Of a DNA stretch of 64,000 bases, positions 56,715-64,000 are shown piece by piece; the stretch's first letter is position 1; every line of letters begins with the position of its first letter. Made by a program: the position numbers and the translations under genes. The stretch covers positions 621,501 through 685,500 of the forward strand of contig CAJHZI010000426.1 of the NCBI GenBank assembly GCA_905160935.1, in the 5' to 3' direction. The notes under the pieces are model-generated. The model made no database searches, was not told where the DNA came from, and was given only the letters and a program-made list of their open reading frames with translations. Source of the DNA: Enchytraeus crypticus. Taxonomy: Eukaryota; Annelida; Clitellata; Enchytraeida; Enchytraeidae.

Positions 56715-57035
56715 TCAGAGGTGGTTAGAACTAGCTAGAACTGGTTAGAACTCGACAGAGCTGTTAGAACTAGCTAGAACTGGTTAGAACTGGCAAGAAC
56801 TAGCCAGAGCTTGTTAGAACTAGCTAGAACTGGTTAGAACTGGTAAGAACTAGCCAGAGCTTGTTAGAACTAGCTAGAACTGGTTAGAACTAGCTAGAAC
56901 TGGTTAGAACTGGCAAGAACTAGCCAGAGCTTGTTAGAGCTAGTTAGAACTGGTCAGAGTTAGTTAGAACTGACAAGAACTGACCAGAGCTTGTTAGAAC
57001 TGATTAGAGCTGGTCAGAGTTGGTTAGAACTGGTT
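56715..57035. repeat. 10-bp array (TAGAACTGGT and variants)
   Basis: TTAGAACTAGCTAGAACTGG and AGAACTAGCCAGAGCTTGTT organised in a roughly 60-bp higher-order pattern. Confidence 0.92.
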
Positions 57036-57817
57036 GGAACCCGTAACCTCTTGATTCTGCTTCACCTACTGCCTGGTCTATCTTTCTATCAAGAATTGCA
57101 TAAATAGATAATTGATTTTATTATCAGAATGTATTGAAAGTTAAAAAATCAGAACTTCATGAACCTCATTCTGGAATAGAAGTCTCTAAGCAATAGATTC
57201 TTAGAGACAGTTTTGTGGAATAGCTGATATTAATATGATAGAAAATTTGTATTTATTTCATTTGTCATAGTTCTGTAGGTAGTGACGAGAATTGTGTTTT
57301 TAATTTGTGTTCGGTACTTGTTATAAACTACATCATGTTACTGCATAATACTTGAAGGTGATTCGTTAACAACAGCTGCTGTTTGTGTTTATGTGCAAAA
57401 ACTGCAGATTTTATCGGAAGCGCCAAATTGTGATAGGGTGTTTTTATTGGTCTTTTTATTTGAATTGGTGGCTAATAAAGTCCTTACAGTTTGCTGTCTT
57501 CTAAAAATAAAGAATCTTTATCCTGATATGATGTCTCCAATAACTTATACTGAGATCACTGACTTGAGATCTCTAAACTGAGGTCTGTATATCATAATGA
57601 TATACTTTATATCCACTTTAGCAGAGCGGTAACAATAACTGGCATTTCACAACATCAACATCCTGTGAACTTGGTGATGTATACACAATCTTGAGAATGT
57701 ATAAATATATTTTAATCTGGGTCATTAAAATATGTCAGTCTTTTAGTGTAACTTTTGCTGCTTAAGATTCGGTTGATATTTTATGTTGGGTATTATATCA
57801 GTGGATTAGACTAGTGG

Positions 57818-59714
57818 ACACGTGACTCATCTATCACATGACTCATCTATCACGTGACTCATCCATCGCGTGACTCGTCTATCGTGTGACTCAACTATCG
57901 CGTGACTCATCCATCGCGTGACTCATCCATCGCGTGACTCGTCTATCGTGTGACTCAACTATCGCGTGACTCATCCATCGCGTGACTCATCCATCGCGTG
58001 ACTCGTCTATCGCGTGACTCGTCTATCGTGTGACTCAACTATCACATGACTCATCTATCGCGTGACTCATCCATCGCGTGACTCGCTATCGTGTGACTCA
58101 ACTATCGCGTGATCATCATCGCGTGACTCTCCCGTGACTCGTCTATCGCGTGACTCGTCTATCGTGGACTCTCATGACTTCTATCGCGTGACTCATCCAT
58201 CGCGTGACTCGTCTATCGTGTGACTCATCCATCGCGTGACTCATCCATCGCGTGACTCATCCATCGCGTGACTCGTCTATCGCGTGACTCGTCTATCGTG
58301 TGACTCAACTATCACATGACTCATCTATCGCGTGACTCATCCATCGCGTGACTCGTCTATCGTGTGACTCAACTATGACTCATCCATCGCGTGATCATCC
58401 ATCGCGTGACTCTATCCTATCGCGTGACTCATCCATCGCGTGACTCGTCTATCGTGTGACTCAACTATCGCGTGACTCATCCATCGCGTGACTCATCCAT
58501 CCGCGTGACTCGTCTATCGCGTGACTCGTCTATCGTGTGACTCAACTATCACATGACTCATCTATCGCGTGACTCATCCATCGCGTGACTCGTCTATCGT
58601 GTGACTCATCGCGTGACTCATCCATCGCGTGACTCATCCATCGCGTGACTCTCATCCATCATCCGTGACTATCGCGTGTCTATCGCGTGATCCATCGCGT
58701 CGTGATCGTGTGACTCAACATGATCACTATGACTCATCTATCGCGTGACTCATCCATCGCGTGACTCGTCTATCGTCTATCGCGTGACTCATCCATCGCG
58801 TGACTCATCCATCGCGTGACTCATCCATCGCGTGACTCGTCTATCGCGTGACTCGTCTATCGTGTGACTCAACTATCACATGACTCATCTATCGCGTGAC
58901 TCATCCATCGCGTGACTCGTCTATCGTGTGACTCAACTATCGCGTGACTCATCCATCGCGTGACTCATCCATCGCGTGACTCGTCTATCGCGTGACTCGT
59001 CTATCGTGTGACTCAACTATCACATGACATCGTGTGACTCTATCGCGTGATCATCCATCCATCGCGTGACTCGTCTATCGTGTGACTCAACTATCGCGTG
59101 AATCGCATCTATCGCGTGACTAATCCATCGCGTGATCGCGTGACTCGTCCTATCGTGTGATCACTATCGCGTGACTCATCCACGCTGACTCGTCTATCGC
59201 GTGCCTCGCTATCGTGACTCAACTATCAAGTGACTCATCGCTCCATCGCGTGACTCATCCATCGCGCGTGACTCGTCTATCGCGTGACTCGTCTATCGTG
59301 TGACTCAACTATCACAGGACTCATCTATCGCGTGACTCATCCATCGCGTGACTCGTCTATCGTGTGACTCAACTATCGCGTGACTCATCCATCGCGTGAC
59401 TCATCCATCGCGTGACTCGTCTATCGTGTGACTCAACTATCGCGTGACTCATCCATCGCGTGACTCATCCATCGCGTGACTCGTCTATCGCGTGACTCGT
59501 CTATCGTGTGACTCAACTATCACATGACTCATCCATCGCGTGACTCGTCTATCGTGTGACTCGTCTATCGCGTGACTCAACTATCACATGACTCATCCAT
59601 CGCGTGACTCGTCTATCGTGTGACTCGTCTATCGCGTGACTCATCCATCGCGTGACTCATCCATCGCGTGACTCGTCTATCGTGTGACTCAACTATCGCG
59701 TGACTCGTCTATGA
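57818..59714. repeat. 16-bp satellite with higher-order structure, about 118 monomers
   Basis: Monomers: A ATCGCGTGACTCATCC, B ATCGCGTGACTCGTCT, C ATCGTGTGACTCAACT, D ATCACATGACTCATCT. The order A-A-B-B-C-D-A-B-C (144 bp) recurs several times. Four patches (near 58090-58180, 58370-58420, 58640-58730 and 59030-59240) are scrambled by small indels. Monomers A, C and D contain TGACTCA. Lies between the convergent GRAM and ALDH genes. Confidence 0.95.
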
Positions 59715-59868
59715 CGCATTAATGTCCTTATCAATATGTATCATACTTATGACTTCTCTCATTATTTCACTTTCTTGCTTTACATTGTTTACTCTCGTCT
59801 CTCTCTTCCCCCTCTGAACACTCATATCTGTTCTATTATAACTTCTGCGTACTACAAAGTACACATGC

Positions 59869-59871
<3 letters not shown>

Positions 59872-59934
<63 letters not shown>

Positions 59935-59946
59935 TATATATATATA
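59872..59946. repeat. (TA)n microsatellite
   Basis: TA dinucleotides with CATATA and ACTATA joints. Confidence 0.95.
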
Positions 59947-60341
59947 CATGCTTGAATTGTATATAAATGAAATGAATATCACAAATAAAAGTAGCTTTGT
60001 GGATAATGGAGTTAATTTAATGAATACACAACGGTTAATCAGATAATCTCAAGAATGGAATTTTTTTTAATGCAGCCTTCAGCTAACTAGTCGCCAGTGT
60101 TAGCTCAATATCATTTCAAAATCACGAGTGGACGAGAAAATGGATGTTAAACGCACCTATATAACAGACACTCCAATGAAGCTCGGCACCCAGGTAGTTT
60201 CCTATGTTGTGCTCCATATTCTGAAAAATTGTCTCAGTTACATAGCTCCATAGCGAGCACAGCATTAGGTGACGCACAATAATTTTAAATTAAAATTTTT
60301 AGATTAGAAATGCACAAGATAGATCGATTGATCGTAAATGC

Positions 60342-60347
60342 TTTATT
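60342..60347 (-). promoter_or_regulatory. Polyadenylation signal AATAAA (ALDH gene)
   Basis: Minus-strand AATAAA about 410 bases after the ALDH stop. Confidence 0.5.
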
Positions 60348-60759
60348 AGAAGAAATAAGAGAAAACCGGCAACTGCAGCACAACAAAACACCTGAATTTA
60401 ACTTTAATTAATACTATTTTAGTATCTTGACAATATTTTAATCTCTTAACAGTACAAATTTCACCCGTTTCAATTCTAACAGATCGCCACACAATCAATG
60501 CAGAACAATTAACTCAAGAAACTGGTCCACAGGCGGTATAAAACTCCACAAAACTAGATTTAATCTCAGTGAGATGGCAGCACATGTAGAGTCCAGTAAA
60601 TAAGAAAACATTAATTTCATTCGACAGATGTCACAAGCACAGCATAGGTTTCATGAGTGTCAGTTATTGCATGTCAATAAGCACCGCTCTAGGTTGTAAT
60701 AGTTTAGCACTGGTTTAAGTTGACTTGCTTAACGTTCAGCTCAGATGCTCAGCGATTGT

Positions 60760-60789
60760 TCACAGTTTGGTAGGAGTGCGCACGTACAC
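60760..60789 (-). CDS. ALDH last exon (10 codons)
   Basis: Acceptor TATTGATACAG. Encodes VYVRTPTKL and TGA. It replaces the usual TVKIPQKNS-like end. Supported by phase and by continuing LEVKT/V. Confidence 0.75.
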   Translation of the reverse strand: MYVRTPTKL

Positions 60790-62059
60790 CTGTATCAATA
60801 CAACAACAACAACAACAGTTAAAGGCAATATCGAGCAACAAAATTACACAGATATCTAGTGTAGCGCTTGCTCACGAAAAAGTTAACACTTTTAATAAAT
60901 AAAATAAGGAAAAAGTTGCGAAAATGTGAACAATTGCAAAATTACAAATGTAGTCTTACGTAGTGCAATGCAAGTTTAAAGAATTACTAAAACTTAGTAA
61001 AAATGTCAGTGCTTTTTTGCTCCACCTCCTAGTAAAATTTTCTTACACATATTTAAAAAAAAAAACTAAAAATATAGTTAGTTACTAGCTGCTCATAAAG
61101 ACAATGGGACATTATAACTTAAGTAGTCATCTTAGAGAGAGATAGAGAGAGAGGGAGAGAGAGAGATGGAGAGAGAGAGGGGAAGAGATGGAGAGAGAGA
61201 GGGAAAGGGAGAGAGGGGGAGAGAGAGAGACAGAGAGAGAGAAAGAGAGAGATTTCAGTTAAAGCAGATAACTTACAGTCTTTACTTCTAGGAAGGCTTC
61301 GAGTCCGTAATGTCCGCTGTAATACAACCACACATACTCAAATGTTCATCAGTGTGTCAATCAATCGGTCAATCAATCAATCGACCACTCAATCAATATT
61401 TCGATCAATCGATTGATCAATCAATCAATGAATCCATCAAGCAATCTATCAATGCATCGATCAATCAATCAATTGATCCATTAATCATTCAATCAATCGA
61501 TCGAACCACACATACTCAAATGTTCATCAGTGTGTCAATCAATCGGTCAATCAATCAATCGACCACTCAATCAATATTTCGATCAATCGATTGATCAATC
61601 AATCAATGAATCCATCAAGCAATCTATCAATGCATCAATCAATCAATCAATTGATCCATTAATCATTCAATCAATCGATCGAACCACACATACTCAAATG
61701 TTCGTCAGTGTGTCAATCAATCGGTCAATCAATCAATCGACCACTCAATCAATATTTCGATCAATCGATTGATCAATCAATCAATGAATCCATCAAGCAA
61801 TCTATCAATGCATCGATCAATCAATCAATTGATCCATTAATCATTCAATCAATCGATCGAACAATTAATCAATCTATCAATCGATCAATCAATCAATCGA
61901 TCAATCAATCAATCAATCAATCAATTGATCGATCAATCTATCGATCTCTAACCGCAAAAACACTGAAGTAATTTTCCATTCATCGTAATTCATGTCGTCA
62001 CGGACTGAACATCCACAGGATGCACCTCAATAGATTAAGACAATGTGCCTTGAATCCAC

Positions 62060-62133
<74 letters not shown>

Positions 62134-63715
62134 TAACAAGTAAGGGTATTTCTGAACATACAATTCACGGCCCTGTCCTGACATCTTGTATCCACCGAAT
62201 GGAGCCTGGAAAGCAAAGTGGTTGTACGTGTTCACCCTGTAGAGCAACAACAACAAGAGATAGAGCAACAACAACAAGAGATAGAGCGACAACAACAAGA
62301 GATACACAAGCACACACAGTGGTTGTACGTGTTCACCCTGCAGAGCAACAACAACAAGAGATACACACATACACATACAACACATACATACACACATACA
62401 TACATACATACACACATACAGTGGTTGTATGTATTCACCCTGTAGAGTTCTCATTCTCACTCCATCTCTTTCACTCTCACTCCATCTCTCTCTCTCTCTA
62501 GTACCATCCTTTCGGTTGCTGGCTATTTATATAACTAGATATTTAATTAATTAATTATATATTTAGACAACAGCGCCCAAGTTCTCATTGACTGATTGAT
62601 TGATTGATAGATTGATTGACTGATGACGCACCAGACGGTGCCTGCCTCCAGACTGTTGGCCACTTTGAGGGCTGTGTCGATGTTCTTGGTGAAGACAGCC
62701 GCAGCCAGCCCGTAGCTTGTGTCGTTGGCTCTCTCTATGACCTCGTCCACGTCCTTGAACTTGAAGATCAGCTGAACTGGGCCAAAGATCTGAAGTAGAG
62801 AGAACAACAATGAACTAAAACCATCAGTAATTAAAATCATACATATTATCATTGTACTAGAGAAATATTAACAGCAATATAAATAGAAATATTAAAGAAA
62901 TCTTAGCAGCAGCTATAGGCGGCTGTTTGGCTACAGGTTGACTATATTGATTGTCCAATCGAAGAGTAAATATAATGAATTAGCAGTCGATCAATCAACT
63001 TCTGTTTCTATTATACTATTATTTCTATTTCACCAATACATGGTAGATTCAAACATTGGAGGATGGGCGAATTGGTAGTAATTATTACTTCGTGGTCCAC
63101 TGCTCCAGAAGATTGTTTGGTTTCAAGTCGTTCCAGGTGTTAAGGAGCAACGGAAATACGATCAAACCTATCGTTGATACCGAATGATTTCAAGTAGTCC
63201 CATTTCAAACTATAATGATAAATTATTATGCCCTAGACCCACATCTCACGATGATGGCAATGAAGATGATGATGATGATGGCAAAGAAGATGATGATGAT
63301 GATAGTAAGCACTATACTACGACACTAGAGACAAACCTCTTACTTGGCGATGATGATGATGACGATGATGTTTATGATGATGATGATGACGATGATGACG
63401 GTAAGCACTAGAGACCGACTTTCTCCCTGGCGACCCTCACGATGATGATGATGATGACGACGACGATGCTGATGACCATGATGATGACGATGATGATGAT
63501 GACGACGATGCTGATGACGATGATGATGATAGTGTACACTAGACACAGACCTCCTCCTTGGCGACCCTCATGCTGCTGGTGACGTCAGTGAACACGGTGG
63601 GCTCGACGAAGTATCCCTTGTCTCCGAGTCTCTTCCCTCCACACTCCAGCTTAGCCCCCTCCGTCTTACCGGACTCTATCAGCTCCAGAATCTTTTTCAA
63701 CTGAGTCTCATCAAC
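60760..63715 (-). CDS. Aldehyde dehydrogenase, ALDH1/2 family, 3' part
   Basis: Five minus-strand exons (63715-63551, 62789-62632, 62236-62162, 61316-61277, 60789-60760) join in phase to the C-terminal 155 aa and stop. It oxidises aldehydes to acids with NAD(P)+. Seen: [88 protein letters not shown] and [11 protein letters not shown]. These are the conserved C-terminal catalytic and oligomerisation parts of ALDH1A/ALDH2 enzymes. The catalytic Cys and Glu lie in exons beyond the right edge. ALDH1A (retinal), ALDH2 and ALDH1L cannot be separated from this part alone. Confidence 0.92.
61134..61252. repeat. (GA)n-rich microsatellite
   Basis: GAGA with GGGAGA and GATGGAGA interruptions, in the last ALDH intron. 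Confidence 0.93.
61277..61316 (-). CDS. ALDH exon ([13 protein letters not shown])
   Basis: Acceptor TGTATTACAG, donor GTAAGT. With the split codon it gives [16 protein letters not shown]. Most family members have RELGEYGL here. Confidence 0.88.
61326..61940. repeat. 178-bp tandem repeat, three units, plus AATC tail
   Basis: AACCACACATACTCAAATGT recurs at 61326, 61504 and 61682, exactly 178 bp apart. Units differ at only a few positions. Each is itself made of AATC/GATC-type sequence. The first unit starts about 10 bp from the ALDH acceptor. Confidence 0.95.
62061..62125. repeat. (GA)n microsatellite
   Basis: Pure GA then GACAGAGAGA. Confidence 0.96.
62162..62236 (-). CDS. ALDH exon (VNTYNHF...GGYKMSG)
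   Basis: Acceptor GCTCTACAG, donor GTATGT. Encodes (W)[19 protein letters not shown] and GQGRE plus two bases. Confidence 0.92.
62237..62450 (-). repeat. Array copying the ALDH acceptor junction
   Basis: Beyond the real junction, CTCTGCAG/GGTGAACACG with TACAACCACTG (62319-62345) and CTCTACAG/GGTGAATACA with TACAACCACTG (62421-62450) repeat the acceptor and the VNTYNH codons. Between them are CAACAACAAGAGATAGAG and CATACATA repeats. Confidence 0.9.
62632..62789 (-). CDS. ALDH exon (IFGPVQ...AGTVW)
   Basis: Acceptor CTACTTCAG, donor GTGCGT. Encodes [19 protein letters not shown] through SLEAGTV plus two bases. Confidence 0.93.
62790..63229. other. ALDH intron, nothing recognised
   Basis: No array, SINE or other gene signal seen. 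Confidence 0.5.
63230..63545 (-). repeat. (GAT)n array with copies of the ALDH donor junction
   Basis: GAT/GAC triplet tracts carry two copies of the boundary sequence whose original is CACTAGACACAGACCTCCTC + CTTGGCGACC. The copies are CACTAGAGACCGACTTTCTC + CCTGGCGACC (near 63407) and CACTAGAGACAAACCTCTTA + CTTGGCGA (near 63324). Confidence 0.88.
63551..63715 (-). CDS. ALDH exon (VDETQLKK...AKEE)
   Basis: Acceptor TGATTGATCAG, donor GTCTGT. 55 codons, phase 0 both sides: [20 protein letters not shown] to SSMRVAKEE. Confidence 0.93.
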
Positions 63716-63890
63716 CTGATCAATCAATCAATTGATCAATCAATCTATCAACCGAATCAATCAATCAATCAATCAATCATGCAAAATATCATCTTTCTAT
63801 CTATCTATTATATCTATCTATCTATCAATCAATCAATATCAATCAATCAATCAATCAACCAATCAATCAATCAATCTATCACCTAGGCTC
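63716..63890. repeat. (AATC)n and (ATCT)n repeats
   Basis: AATCAATC and CTATCTAT tracts beside the ALDH exon's acceptor. Confidence 0.93.
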
Positions 63891-64000
63891 CAGAATTTAC
63901 TACGAAAATGTAAACAAATGGAAAAGTCTCAAATAGGGGATTGACTGATGATAAGACGTAGGACAGAGAGGATTGTAGATGGTCTATTCGTATTCCGACC

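Noticed and set aside
61310-61971. Three similar 80-94-aa frames rich in QSINQSI
   Set aside because: Translations of the 178-bp AATC-type tandem repeat, not proteins.

Overview
The window is animal nuclear DNA. It is AT-rich, has short exons separated by large introns, and carries very many microsatellites, minisatellites and SINE-like repeats. The protein families (a GnRH/AKH/corazonin-type receptor, an EPHX4-like epoxide hydrolase, a GRAMD2-like protein and an ALDH1/2-family dehydrogenase) and the repeats ending in GACGTTAA suggest an invertebrate, most likely a spiralian such as a mollusc. I cannot name a species.

Layout. 1-8400: repeats, SINE-like copies and a broken retroelement fragment, with no gene I recognise. 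8424-13359 (+): the 3' part of a rhodopsin-class neuropeptide receptor gene (TM5 to the C-tail). Its TM1-TM4 exons are not seen and should lie left of the window. 11009-11820 and 14245-15034: two related non-autonomous DNA transposons, each with a perfect 8-bp target duplication. 15857-19483 (+): a complete five-exon epoxide hydrolase gene (349 aa). 19.9-33.2 kb: intergenic, SINE-like copies and tandem arrays. 33262-54985 (+): a complete 14-exon GRAM-domain gene (751 aa) with an 11-kb first intron. 57818-59714: a 16-bp-monomer satellite between two convergent genes. 60760-63715 (-): the last five exons (155 aa) of an aldehyde dehydrogenase gene whose 5' part lies right of the window. All exon chains were built by hand from homology, GT/AG sites and reading phase. 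The phases close exactly across every junction.

The most unusual signal concerns gene boundaries. At seven splice junctions in all four genes, a stretch spanning the exon edge and the adjacent intron has been tandemly copied into the intron, leaving decoy acceptors or donors beside the real site. Copy number ranges from one to about 24. The stop-codon region of the GRAM gene and the polyadenylation-signal region of the epoxide hydrolase gene show the same kind of duplication. This looks like a recurrent process that seeds minisatellites at exon edges.

The four genes do not form an evident pathway. They are ordinary neighbours on a chromosome, three on the plus strand and one convergent on the minus strand.
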